From Streptomyces sp. NBC_01224 (lineage in GTDB: Bacteria; Actinomycetota; Actinomycetes; Streptomycetales; Streptomycetaceae), in contig NZ_CP108529.1 of assembly GCF_036002945.1 (NCBI RefSeq), positions 5,141,001 to 5,205,000 on the forward strand: a stretch of 64,000 nucleotides of DNA. Reading direction: 5' to 3'. The first letter of the stretch is position 1. Each line of letters begins with the position of its first letter. Below the pieces are notes generated by a model. That model saw only the letters and a list, made by a program, of their open reading frames with translations, had not been told where the DNA came from and ran no database searches. The position numbers and the translations under genes are program-made. Shown in pieces: positions 18,863 through 26,933 of this stretch.

Positions 18863-19861
18863 ATGACTGTGTACGGAAACTTCCCCGGCGCCCGCCCCCG
18901 GCGGCTGCGGACGACCCCGGCAATGCGGCGGATGGTCGCCGAGACGCGGCTCGACCCGGCGAATCTGATCCTGCCCGCGTTCGTACGCGAGGGCATCGAT
19001 GCGCCCGTCGCCATCTCGGCCATGCCCGGTGTCCAGCAGCACACCCTGGACACCCTACGGAAGGCCGCCGTCGAGGCGGTGGCGGCCGGGGTCTCCGGGA
19101 TCATGCTCTACGGCGTCCCCGTGGACGAGAAGAAGGACGCCCGGGGCACGGCGGGCACGGACCCGGACGGCATTCTCCAGGTCGGTCTGCGCGCGGTGCG
19201 CGAGGAGGTCGGTGACGATCTCGTCGTCATGTCGGACCTGTGCCTGGACGAGTACACCGACCACGGCCACTGCGGCGTGCTGACCGCCGACGGTCGCGTC
19301 GACAACGACGCGACGCTGGAGCGGTACGCCGAGATGGCCCAGGTCCAGGCCGACGCGGGCGCCCATGCGGTCGGCGCCAGCGGCATGATGGACGGCCAGG
19401 TCGGCGTCACCCGTGACGCGCTGGACCAGGCGGGCCACGAGGACGTCTCGATCCTCGCCTACACGGCGAAGTACTCCTCGGCGTTCTACGGGCCGTTCCG
19501 CGAGGCCGTCGGCTCCTCGCTCAAGGGCGACCGCAAGACGTACCAGCAGGACCCGGCGAACACCCGCGAGTCCCTGCGCGAGCTGGCGCTCGACCTCGAA
19601 GAGGGCGCCGACATGGTCATGGTCAAGCCGGCCGGACCGTATCTCGACATCCTCGCGAAGGTCGCCGACTCGGTGGACGTGCCGGTCGCCGCGTACCAGG
19701 TCAGCGGTGAGTACGCGATGATCGAGGCCGCCGCCGAGAGGGGCTGGATCGACCGGGACGCGGCGATCATGGAGAGCCTGACCGGGATCCGGCGGGCCGG
19801 TGCGCAGATGATCCTGACGTACTGGGCGACGGAGGTCGCGCAGCGGCTGGGCCGCGCCTGA
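18863..19861 (+). CDS. hemB: Delta-aminolevulinic acid dehydratase (porphobilinogen synthase)
   Basis: 332 residues, ATG at 18863. It condenses two 5-aminolevulinates into porphobilinogen. The metal region reads DLCLDEYTDHGHCGVL (about residues 120-135): two of the three zinc-type Cys positions are kept and the middle one is Asp, a mixed type between zinc and magnesium enzymes. Schiff-base lysines are in YTAKYSSAFYGPFREA (about 202-217) and MVMVKPAGPYLDI (about 254-266). It has its own gap and probably its own promoter after the hemD terminator. Its end faces a convergent gene across a strong hairpin. Confidence 0.97.
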   Translation: MTVYGNFPGARPRRLRTTPAMRRMVAETRLDPANLILPAFVREGIDAPVAISAMPGVQQHTLDTLRKAAVEAVAAGVSGIMLYGVPVDEKKDARGTAGTDPDGILQVGLRAVREEVGDDLVVMSDLCLDEYTDHGHCGVLTADGRVDNDATLERYAEMAQVQADAGAHAVGASGMMDGQVGVTRDALDQAGHEDVSILAYTAKYSSAFYGPFREAVGSSLKGDRKTYQQDPANTRESLRELALDLEEGADMVMVKPAGPYLDILAKVADSVDVPVAAYQVSGEYAMIEAAAERGWIDRDAAIMESLTGIRRAGAQMILTYWATEVAQRLGRA

Positions 19862-19872
19862 GCGTTGCCTGA

Positions 19873-19904
19873 GGGGCCCCGCCCGTCCGGGCGGGCGGGG
19901 CCCC
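19873..19904. terminator. Hairpin between convergent hemB and surface-protein gene
   Basis: GGGGCCCCGCCCG / CGGGCGGGGCCCC forms a 12-13 bp stem with a 4-nt loop in the 48-bp gap between convergent stops. No T tract; it is probably usable from both sides. Confidence 0.7.
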
Positions 19905-19909
19905 GGGTG

Positions 19910-21181
19910 TCAGGCCCGCTTGGACCGGCGGCGGGCCGCCACGATCAGGCCGGTACCCGCTGCGAGCACCGCGGCGGTGCCGATGACCAGCGGGACCGTG
20001 CCGCTGCTGCCCGTCGAGGCCAGGTCGCCACCACCGGTGCCGGGCGCCGAGCTCTGCGACGGGGCCGGTGTGCCGGGTGCGGCGGGCTGGGAGGAGCCGG
20101 CGGACGGCGTGCCGCTCTCGGGGGGCGGTGTCACGGAGGCGGAGGGCGTGCCGGTCATCGGCGCAGTGGTCCCGGTGGTGCCGCTCGGCGTCGGCGTGGC
20201 GGACGGGGTCCTACCGGTCTCGGGGAGGCAGCCGGTGAAGGGGAAGTGGTGCGTCTCCGCTCCGCCCGAGCCGTGCAGCGAGGCGACCCACACCGAGCCG
20301 TTGACCGGCGCGCCGGTGCCCAGCTCCAGGTGCGCCCGGGGTGCCAGCACGCTGCCGGGCCAGGCCGCCTGGCTGCTCTTGGTGACCGTGCGGGCCTCGG
20401 GGAAGTTCCACAGCAGCCGGGCGCGGACCTTGCCGTCGGAGGCGCTCTGGAGCTTGTCGTCCAGTACGTAGTCCTGGCCGCCGGACAGGAAGAAGCCGGT
20501 GGTGCCGGCCTTGGCCATGTCGTAGTTCTCGCCGCTGACGTTGACGACCGTGGTCGAGCCGGCGGGCACCTTGAGGTAGATGTCCTTGGCCTGCTCCAGT
20601 TGACCGGCCGTCACCTTGAAGACGTTGCGGGTGGTGTTGCCGCCCTCCAGGGTGAGTTTCGTGCCGCTCGAGCTCGCGTCGGCACCACCGGTCACCGGCT
20701 CTTCGGCCAGTGCGGAGGAGTACGACCGGAGCTTGGCGAACTCGGCGTCGAAGTCGATCGGTCCGGCGTTCTGGCGGAAGGTGCCGGAGTGCAGCTCGAC
20801 GGCGCGGTCGCGGACCTTGCCGCCTACGACCGCGTTGCCTTTCATCACTGCGGTGACCGACCCGCCGTTGACCAGGTCGCCGCGGACGACGAGCGGCGCC
20901 CGGTCCGGCAGGGCGTCGACTTCTGCCGCCGACAGTTCGTTGGCGACGCTGAAGCCGCCGCGGAAGTCGGCGTTGCCGCCGACGGCCACCGCGCCCTCCG
21001 CGTCGGGCGAGTGGACGTCGTCACCGAGGACGAACTCACCGTATTTCCCGGCGATTCCGAAGGCGTCCGTGGTGCAGCCGGCCGAATCGGCGGGCGTGGC
21101 CTGTGCGGCGGGGGCGGCCGTGAGGCCGAGAAGGAGGGCTCCGCCGAGCGCGGTGGCTGCGGCGGTTGCGGTTATGCGCAT
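19910..21181 (-). CDS. Choice-of-anchor A surface protein with LAXTG sortase signal
   Basis: 423 residues. An Ala-rich Sec signal peptide (MRITATAAATALGGALLLGL, cleavage near ATPADS) is followed by a choice-of-anchor A domain (about 35-310; FVLGDDVHSPDAEGAVAVGG is typical). Then come about 70 residues of Pro/Thr/Ser-rich stalk, the sorting signal LASTG at about 385-389, a hydrophobic helix and the basic end RRRSKRA. LAXTG is the motif cut by class E sortases, which also anchor long chaplins in Streptomyces. The protein should therefore be linked to peptidoglycan and display the anchor-A domain; what that domain binds is unknown. The promoter carries a DasR-like site. Confidence 0.88.
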   Translation of the reverse strand: MRITATAAATALGGALLLGLTAAPAAQATPADSAGCTTDAFGIAGKYGEFVLGDDVHSPDAEGAVAVGGNADFRGGFSVANELSAAEVDALPDRAPLVVRGDLVNGGSVTAVMKGNAVVGGKVRDRAVELHSGTFRQNAGPIDFDAEFAKLRSYSSALAEEPVTGGADASSSGTKLTLEGGNTTRNVFKVTAGQLEQAKDIYLKVPAGSTTVVNVSGENYDMAKAGTTGFFLSGGQDYVLDDKLQSASDGKVRARLLWNFPEARTVTKSSQAAWPGSVLAPRAHLELGTGAPVNGSVWVASLHGSGGAETHHFPFTGCLPETGRTPSATPTPSGTTGTTAPMTGTPSASVTPPPESGTPSAGSSQPAAPGTPAPSQSSAPGTGGGDLASTGSSGTVPLVIGTAAVLAAGTGLIVAARRRSKRA

Positions 21182-21234
21182 GGGGCTTGGTTCTCCCGCG
21201 GAGTTGGTCGTGAAGATTCCGTGGTGGCGCGCCC

Positions 21235-21264
21235 ATACTTTTCACACAATAGGACATTGGTCAA
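21235..21264 (-). promoter_or_regulatory. Candidate promoter of the LAXTG surface-protein gene
   Basis: On the minus strand TTGACC (21264-21259) is followed after 18 bp by AAGTAT (21240-21235), about 54 bp before the start codon. The -35 lies inside the DasR-like palindrome. Confidence 0.5.
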
Positions 21265-21271
21265 GACCAAT
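21256..21271. promoter_or_regulatory. DasR-like dre palindrome
   Basis: ATTGGTCAAGACCAAT: perfect 7-bp arms around AA. It differs from the dre core TGGTCTAGACCA by one base. DasR is the GntR-family regulator that senses N-acetylglucosamine-derived phosphosugars and controls chitinase and PTS genes. The site overlaps the -35 of the surface-protein gene promoter, where a bound repressor would block transcription. Confidence 0.72.
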
Positions 21272-21362
21272 GCTCACCATACTGACGAAGTGCCAGGAAG
21301 CCGAGGCGTGTCCGGTTGTCGGGACTCGGGATCTCGCGGCATCGGGCCACGTCGGATGGTGA
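21270..21362 (+). CDS. Possible 30-residue peptide ORF (unknown)
   Basis: ATG at 21270 opens a 30-codon frame starting MLTILTKCQEAEACPVVG. I do not recognise it. No good ribosome-binding site precedes it. It is listed only because a strong plus-strand terminator with no other gene to serve lies 28 bp downstream; it may be noise. Confidence 0.2.
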   Translation: MLTILTKCQEAEACPVVGTRDLAASGHVGW

Positions 21363-21390
21363 CCGGGCGCGCGAGCCCGGCGTGATCCGA

Positions 21391-21432
21391 CCCCCGCCCG
21401 TCCCGATTCCGGGGCGGGCGGGGGCTCTTTTT
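21391..21432 (+). terminator. Orphan intrinsic terminator
   Basis: CCCCCGCCCG / CGGGCGGGGG stem followed by CTCTTTTT on the plus strand. It lies in the divergent gap (21182-21575) between the surface-protein gene and the beta-helix gene, where no annotated plus-strand gene precedes it. The rest of this gap holds the dre site, a 30-codon ORF and a TTGACG / TATAGC promoter-like pair at 21444-21470. Confidence 0.75.
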
Positions 21433-21575
21433 GGCTCAACCTCTTGACGGTCATCCGATGTATTTATAGCTTTCGGCGCGACAACCCCTCTACAACACGC
21501 AGAAGTTGGGCGCAAACGTTGGATGCCTGACTTTCATGGAAGCCGACCCGACGTGACCGTCTATGAGGAGTGCCC

Positions 21576-24425
21576 ATGCGCACTGTCCCAGGTTCCCGCT
21601 CTCGCCACCGAAGCCCGGCCTCGGCGCTGACAGCCGTCGTGGCCACCGCCGCCCTGGGCGCCGGGCTGGCCGTACTGCCCGCCGGGCCGGCCGCCGCCGG
21701 AGGCCGTAGTGATGAGGCGGTCACCTTTCATGTCTCGCCCCACGGCGATGACCGGGCCAAGGGCTCGGCGGCGAAGCCGTTCCGGACACTGGAGCGAGCT
21801 CAGAAGGCCGTCCGTACGTCATTGAGCAAAGGTGTGCGGGAGAGGAGACCGGTCGATGTCGTGGTGCACGGTGGTACGTACCGGCTGCGGTCCACGCTGA
21901 AATTCACCGCCGCCGACTCCGGTACCGCCAAGGCTCCGGTCCGGTACGTTGCCGCACCCGGCGAGCACGTCGTGCTCAGCGGCGGTCGTGCACTCGCACC
22001 TCGTTGGAGGTCCTACTCCGACACGATCAAGGTTGCCGACATCGGGGCCGGTCTCGACTTCGACGGACTCTTCATCGACGGACAGCGGCAGACGCTCGCC
22101 CGCTACCCCGACTACGATCCGAGCACGACGATCCTCGGCGGGTACGCGGCGGATGCCATCTCCGCCCAGCGCGTGGCCCGTTGGAAGAATCCGACGACAG
22201 CGCTCGTGCGCGGTCTGCACGACGGCATGTGGGGCGGGAACTCCTTCAAGGTCACCGGTGTGAAGGCGGACGGCACGCCTGAGCTGGCCTGGGTCGGCGA
22301 CAACAACCGGGGCAGCGGCCTGCACGCCACGTACCGCATGGTCGAGAACGTCTTCGAGGAGCTCGACGCCCCCGGCGAATGGTTCTACGACAAACCCGCC
22401 GGGAAGCTGTACTTCTATCCCCCGGCGGGCGTCGACCCCACCCGCGCCCGTGTCGAGACGGCCGAACAGAACGAACTGATCCGGGTGACGGGCAACGGGC
22501 CGGGCGACGCCGTTCGCCATCTGACCTTCTCCGGCTTCACCTTCACCCAGACCCACCGCACGCTCTTCAACACGCCGTACGAGAAGCTCCAGCTCGGGGA
22601 CTGGGCTCTTGCGCGAGCGGCAGCGGTCCATCTGAAGAACACCGAGAACGTCTCCGTACGCGACTCACACTTCGACCAACTCGGTGGCAACGCGCTCCTG
22701 GTCGACGGGTACAACAACCACGACGTTGTCTCGGGCAATGAGTTCAGCCACTCCGGGGCCTCCGACGTCGCGGTCATCGGCAACCCGGACGCGGTCCGTG
22801 AGCCCTCCACCTGGGACAGCATGCGCAGAACCATCAGCGATACCACGCCCGGCCCGAAGACCGAGAACTACCCTCGCGACATCAGCATCCGCGACAACTA
22901 CATGCACGACAACGGACAGTTCGAGAAGCAGACCTCCGGCGTGCAGATATCGATGAGCCGCCGCGTCACCGTGGACGGCAACACCCTCCACGACGGTCCC
23001 CGCGCCTGCGTCGACATCAACGACGGCACCTGGGGCGGCCACCTCATCGAGAACAACGACATCTTCAACTGCGTCAAGGAGACGTCCGACCACGGCCCCT
23101 TCAACTCCTGGGGCCGGGACCGCTTCTGGCCGCTGACCGCCGACGACGCGACGAAGAAGTCGTACGCGAAGCTGGACGCGATGGAGACCACCGTCATCCG
23201 CCACAACCGGATCCGGCACTCCTCGCACTGGGACATCGACCTCGACGACGGCAGCTCGAACTACCTCATCGAGGACAACCTGCTGCTCAACGGCGGGGTC
23301 AAGCTCCGTGAAGGCTTCCACCGAACCGTACGCAACAACGTCTTCGTCAACGGCGGCGCGCACTTCCACGTCTGGTTCGCGGACAGCGGCGATGTCGTCG
23401 AGAAGAACGTCTTCGTCACCGACACCCCCTACAGCCTGATCCAGGTCGACATGGCCAGGAGCAGGCCCGTCATCGACGACAACCTGTTCTGGAACAACGG
23501 CAAAGCCGTCCAGGGCCTCGACGACGCCTGGCGGGCGAACGGGCTGGACACCCGCTCGGTGATCGCCGACCCGAAGTTCACCGGCTCCTCTCCCTTCGCC
23601 GACCCGGCAAAGCTCGACTACACGGTCCAGTCCGACTCGCCCGCCCTGGCCCTCGGCTTCCACAACATCGCGATGGACGGCTTCGGCAGGGCCGGTGCGC
23701 CCACTCCGCCGCCGCTCACCTGGCCCACGGAGACGCCTGACACCGACACCCTCGACGCCCTTCCGGAACCGCTGCTGGGTGTGCCGGTGACGCGGATCTA
23801 CTCCGACGCGATCAAGTCCGCCACGGGGCTGACCGACACCGACGGTCTGCATCTGGCCTCCGTGCCGAGCACCTCGGAGGCGTACCGGCAGGGGCTGCGC
23901 GCCAATGACGTCATCCGGGAGATCGACGGCCGGCCGGTCACCGACCGCAACAGCTTCTGGCTCGCGTACAACCAGGCCGCTCCTGGCGCCGACGTCCCGC
24001 TGAAGGTCTGGCGCAATCAGGCGTCCGCCGACGTGACCCTGCGCAAGCCCGTCGGCGGCGAACAGATCAACAACACCTCCGGCGTCGTCTACAGCGGCAC
24101 CGGCTGGGACTGGAAGAACAGATACCGGGGCGGCGCGGGTGGCTGGGCCGACGATGTGCACGCCACCCAGGCTGTGGGGGACTCCTTCGAGCTCGCCTTC
24201 AACGGGACCGCGATCGATCTCATCACCCAGGTCAACACCGACGAGGGCGAGATCGAGCTCTTCCTCGACGGTCGGTCCGTCGGCACGATCGACAACTACA
24301 ACGCCACGCGCGTGCATCAGAAGACCGTCTTCAGCAGGACCGGGCTGGCCCCGGGGGCGCACACCCTCAGGGGCGTCATGAAGACGGGCGACTACATGAT
24401 CGTGGACAGTTTCCGGATTCAGTAG
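21576..24425 (+). CDS. Secreted right-handed beta-helix protein with PDZ and C-terminal lectin-like domain
   Basis: 949 residues from the ATG at 21576, which is spaced 5 bp from GAGGAG; a GTG two codons earlier overlaps that site. A Sec signal peptide covers about residues 1-40 (MRTVPGSRSRHRS, then a long Ala-rich core). Residues about 50-700 form a parallel beta-helix: VSPHGDDRAKGSAAKPFRTL is the usual cap, followed by repeated N-x-F/I rungs such as DNYMHDNG, NNVFVNGG and DNLFWNNG. A PDZ domain (about 760-835, with VIREIDGRPVTDRNSFW) and a beta-sandwich domain (about 840-949, ending IVDSFRIQ) follow. Such proteins are usually polysaccharide lyases or glycosidases; no catalytic residues can be assigned. 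Confidence 0.85.
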   Translation: MRTVPGSRSRHRSPASALTAVVATAALGAGLAVLPAGPAAAGGRSDEAVTFHVSPHGDDRAKGSAAKPFRTLERAQKAVRTSLSKGVRERRPVDVVVHGGTYRLRSTLKFTAADSGTAKAPVRYVAAPGEHVVLSGGRALAPRWRSYSDTIKVADIGAGLDFDGLFIDGQRQTLARYPDYDPSTTILGGYAADAISAQRVARWKNPTTALVRGLHDGMWGGNSFKVTGVKADGTPELAWVGDNNRGSGLHATYRMVENVFEELDAPGEWFYDKPAGKLYFYPPAGVDPTRARVETAEQNELIRVTGNGPGDAVRHLTFSGFTFTQTHRTLFNTPYEKLQLGDWALARAAAVHLKNTENVSVRDSHFDQLGGNALLVDGYNNHDVVSGNEFSHSGASDVAVIGNPDAVREPSTWDSMRRTISDTTPGPKTENYPRDISIRDNYMHDNGQFEKQTSGVQISMSRRVTVDGNTLHDGPRACVDINDGTWGGHLIENNDIFNCVKETSDHGPFNSWGRDRFWPLTADDATKKSYAKLDAMETTVIRHNRIRHSSHWDIDLDDGSSNYLIEDNLLLNGGVKLREGFHRTVRNNVFVNGGAHFHVWFADSGDVVEKNVFVTDTPYSLIQVDMARSRPVIDDNLFWNNGKAVQGLDDAWRANGLDTRSVIADPKFTGSSPFADPAKLDYTVQSDSPALALGFHNIAMDGFGRAGAPTPPPLTWPTETPDTDTLDALPEPLLGVPVTRIYSDAIKSATGLTDTDGLHLASVPSTSEAYRQGLRANDVIREIDGRPVTDRNSFWLAYNQAAPGADVPLKVWRNQASADVTLRKPVGGEQINNTSGVVYSGTGWDWKNRYRGGAGGWADDVHATQAVGDSFELAFNGTAIDLITQVNTDEGEIELFLDGRSVGTIDNYNATRVHQKTVFSRTGLAPGAHTLRGVMKTGDYMIVDSFRIQ

Positions 24426-24982
24426 CGGAGACCCTGGTTCGACGACATGGCCCAGGCATCGGGCTTTTGGCCCCACGCTGTCAGGATGCGGGCCGCCGCC
24501 CGGCCGAGGTCGCGGTCCTGGGTGAGGGCGCGCAGTACGTCGGTACGGGCATCGCTCGGGCCCGCCTCCTCGACGGCGGCCAGGGCGTTGTGCCGTACGA
24601 GGGGGTCCTCGTCCGGTTTCAGGGAGGCGGCCAGGGCCCCATGGACCGCCGGGTCGTCGGCGTAGGGGCCGAGCGCCTCGGCCGCGTACTGGCGGACCAG
24701 GTCCTCCTCGGGGTCGTTCAGGGCGGCCAGCAGGGCGCGGGCGGCGGTGCGGGCGGTGGCCGGGTCGGACGGGGGCCACAGGCGCAGGATCGTGGCGGCC
24801 TCGACGCGGGCGAGGTCGTACTCCCGCGGGTCTGCGACGACCGCGATCAGGAAGGGCAGCGCGTCGGGGGTGTCGTCCAGTTCCGCGACGATCTCGCGCT
24901 TGCGGTCACTGGTGGCGGGCAGGGCGCGGAACTCCTCAATGAGGCGTTCGAGGCCGTCGAGGCGGTTCGGCGGCGGGTTCAT
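24419..24982 (-). CDS. HEAT-repeat protein
   Basis: 187 residues from the ATG at 24982 (MNPPPNRLDGLERLIEEF), with GAGAGGA 7 bp upstream. The frame stays open upstream to 25297, but that part reads through a repetitive Pro/Arg/Ser-rich stretch and is probably untranslated. The body is a series of about 30-residue HEAT/PBS-lyase-type repeats, for example YDLARVEAATILRLWPP, EDLVRQYAAEALGPYADDP and DPLVRHNALAAVEEAGPSD. It is an alpha-solenoid that likely mediates protein contacts; the partner is unknown. Its stop overlaps that of the convergent beta-helix gene by 7 bp. Confidence 0.75.
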   Translation of the reverse strand: MNPPPNRLDGLERLIEEFRALPATSDRKREIVAELDDTPDALPFLIAVVADPREYDLARVEAATILRLWPPSDPATARTAARALLAALNDPEEDLVRQYAAEALGPYADDPAVHGALAASLKPDEDPLVRHNALAAVEEAGPSDARTDVLRALTQDRDLGRAAARILTAWGQKPDAWAMSSNQGLRY

Positions 24983-25080
24983 GCGGGGGTCCTCTCGGGG
25001 CCGGTCGACCAGCGCCATGCATGTTACGTATGCGGTGAACGTCGTGCCGGGAGCGTCCCCGTCGCTCGTCACCCGGGCTT

Positions 25081-25222
25081 CGGGTTCCGGGATTCGGGAT
25101 TCGAGCCTCGGACCCGTTGGTTCACTCGTGCGGGGTACGGGTCGGGGGTGCGGCCGGGCATTGAGCTTCGGGATCCGGGCGTCGGGATTCGAGCGCCGGG
25201 AGTCGGGTTCCGGGATTCGAGC
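25081..25222. repeat. Interspersed GGGATTCG repeats
   Basis: CGGGATTCGAGC occurs exactly at 25095-25106, 25183-25194 and 25211-25222, and CGGGTTCCGGGATTCG occurs twice (25081-25096 and 25204-25219), with several degenerate copies between. The repeats lie in the 442-bp gap (24983-25424) between the HEAT gene and the next gene; the rest of that gap holds a hairpin near its right end and no gene that I can support. Confidence 0.75.
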
Positions 25223-25361
25223 GGCTGCTGTAACCGGTAGGTGGGTAAGGGGGGTTGGGAAACCCTCCCGACCTCCCTGACCCGTCACGGCCAGCAAGTA
25301 TGACTAATCGTGACCGACTTGCAGCGTGGCGTTGTGACTGCTTACGGTGCGACAACGAAAC

Positions 25362-25397
25362 GACCCCGACGCGGTGTTAGCGCACCGGGCCGGGGTC
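25362..25397 (+). promoter_or_regulatory. Leader hairpin before the winged-helix gene
   Basis: GACCCCG...CGGTG, loop, CACCG...CGGGGTC forms a long interrupted stem 28 bp before the GTG start. It has no T tract, so it looks like an mRNA leader structure rather than a terminator. It could control translation or bind the product. Confidence 0.6.
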
Positions 25398-25424
25398 TCA
25401 CCCCAAGATCGAAGAGGCGATCCT

Positions 25425-26498
25425 GTGGCTACCCAGAACTTTAGCCCTGCCCTGTGCGCGCCCGCATCCTCGGCTTCGTACCCGATGGCCAAGCCCGGTT
25501 ACGGTAAGCGGTCCGCGCCGGACCAACATCCCCGTCGTGCCGACGACTTCGCTTTGCTGCCCGAGCGGGAGCGGTATGTTGCCGGGTTCGTCGACCATTT
25601 GCCCGACGGTGCGGCGATGAACGTGAAGGCCCTGGCCAAGCAACTGCCGCTCTACGGCCAGCAAGCCGTCAGCAGTGCCCTGACCGCCCTGTCGGTGGCC
25701 GGCCACCTGCGCCGTGTGCGTCGCCTGGTGGGCGAGGGCGACCAGGTTCGGTGGGTCTTCCGCACGTTCTGGTCACGCACCGCGCGCGACAACGAATGGT
25801 GGGCCGACTACCTCGCCGCCGAGGACAACCGGGCCGGGGTCGGGGCTGAGCCCGAGCTTGAACCGTCGACGATCACATCCCTGCCGCGCAGGGCGCCCAC
25901 GGAGTCCCTGGTTCCGGCGCCTGGGGCCGCTGTCGACGGGTCGCTTCCGGCCCCCGTGCCGGTCGCAATGCCCCAGCCCGAAGCGGGGCCGAGGCCCGCG
26001 TCCGCCGAGCCTGCCGCACTCCCGCAGCCGGACTCGGGATGTCCGTCGCCCGCATACCTGGCCCTGGCCCAACTCGGGCGCATGGACCGCAGGGTGGCCC
26101 TCTCCGCCGCCGACTGCGAGGCACTGGAGGGACGTGCCACCGAATGGCTTGCCCGCGGCGTGAGTACGGACTACCTCACCCAGGCCCTCACTGCAGGACT
26201 TCCCGCCCAGGTCGACTCGCCCGTCGGTTTCCTGCGCCGTCGGCTCAACGACAAGATCCCACCCGTCCTGCCCGTCGCCCCGGAAGCCCCCGTCGTCCCC
26301 GCCCGCCGCGTCATGGTCGAGTGCACCCGGTGCGGCACCCCCGGCCGCCCCGATGCGCTTCCCGACGGCCTCTGCCGCCCCTGCCGCCAGGTCACCCATG
26401 GCTCAGCCGTCACCCCGGACGGCGTTACCGAGCCCGCCATCGAACGTGATGTCCGTGCCTACGTGAGCGAACTCCGCGACCTGCTCAAGGTCCCCTGA
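25425..26498 (+). CDS. Winged-helix (MarR-like) protein with C-terminal zinc-ribbon motif
   Basis: 357 residues from the GTG at 25425, preceded by AGAGGCG. Residues about 40-120 form a winged helix (LPERERYVAGFVDHLPDGAA, VKALAKQLPLYGQQAVSSAL, VAGHLRRVRRLVGEGDQVRW). A Pro/Ala-rich linker follows (about 140-205), then a helical domain (YLALAQLGRMDRRVALSAAD). A four-Cys knuckle near 305-326 (CTRCGTPG...LCRPCR) closes the recognisable part. Proteins of this build occur as several paralogues in Streptomyces, often labelled MarR family, in variable regions. DNA binding is likely; targets are unknown. See the leader hairpin upstream. Confidence 0.65.
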   Translation: MATQNFSPALCAPASSASYPMAKPGYGKRSAPDQHPRRADDFALLPERERYVAGFVDHLPDGAAMNVKALAKQLPLYGQQAVSSALTALSVAGHLRRVRRLVGEGDQVRWVFRTFWSRTARDNEWWADYLAAEDNRAGVGAEPELEPSTITSLPRRAPTESLVPAPGAAVDGSLPAPVPVAMPQPEAGPRPASAEPAALPQPDSGCPSPAYLALAQLGRMDRRVALSAADCEALEGRATEWLARGVSTDYLTQALTAGLPAQVDSPVGFLRRRLNDKIPPVLPVAPEAPVVPARRVMVECTRCGTPGRPDALPDGLCRPCRQVTHGSAVTPDGVTEPAIERDVRAYVSELRDLLKVP

Positions 26499-26540
26499 CG
26501 CCGCAGCTGTCCGAGCGGGCACCGGCACGCCTCTGGAGAC

Positions 26541-26885
26541 TCAGGGCTGGTCGACCAGGACCATGAACGCCAACCACGCGAAGGACACGACGCTCGGCGC
26601 GAGCATGGCGAGGGCGAGGCCTGCCGGTGGCCTGCGCCTGCTGAGCGCCCAGCTCGCGACCAGGGTGATCAGCGCCAGCACCAGGCCGACGGTGAGCACC
26701 GTCCACGCGGAATCGAAGCTGGTGCCGAACCGGTGGGCCTCGGCCTCCTCGCAGTAGTCGCAGGCCATCGACGAGAGCGCGCCGAAGACCAGGGTGAATA
26801 AGGCCAGCGGAAGCGTCACGACCGTGGAGATCAGCGGGGCGATCCAGGTGCGCGACGGGCGGGTGTCAGTGACTTCTTCGGGCAT
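26541..26885 (-). CDS. Small membrane protein, unknown
   Basis: 114 residues with three clear hydrophobic segments (about 15-40, 58-82 and 88-110). The first loop holds a CDYCEE motif that could bind metal or form a disulfide. I do not recognise the family. It lies between the winged-helix gene (convergent) and a DUF4253 gene on the same strand, 48 bp away. Confidence 0.6.
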   Translation of the reverse strand: MPEEVTDTRPSRTWIAPLISTVVTLPLALFTLVFGALSSMACDYCEEAEAHRFGTSFDSAWTVLTVGLVLALITLVASWALSRRRPPAGLALAMLAPSVVSFAWLAFMVLVDQP

Positions 26886-26933
26886 GCGTACGAGTCAACT
26901 CGGCTTCCGTGAACGCCGCATGAGTTGTCGTAC

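Noticed and set aside
22665..24779. A 704-residue minus-strand frame
   Set aside because: Antisense to the beta-helix gene; Val/Gly/Arg-rich and without domains.
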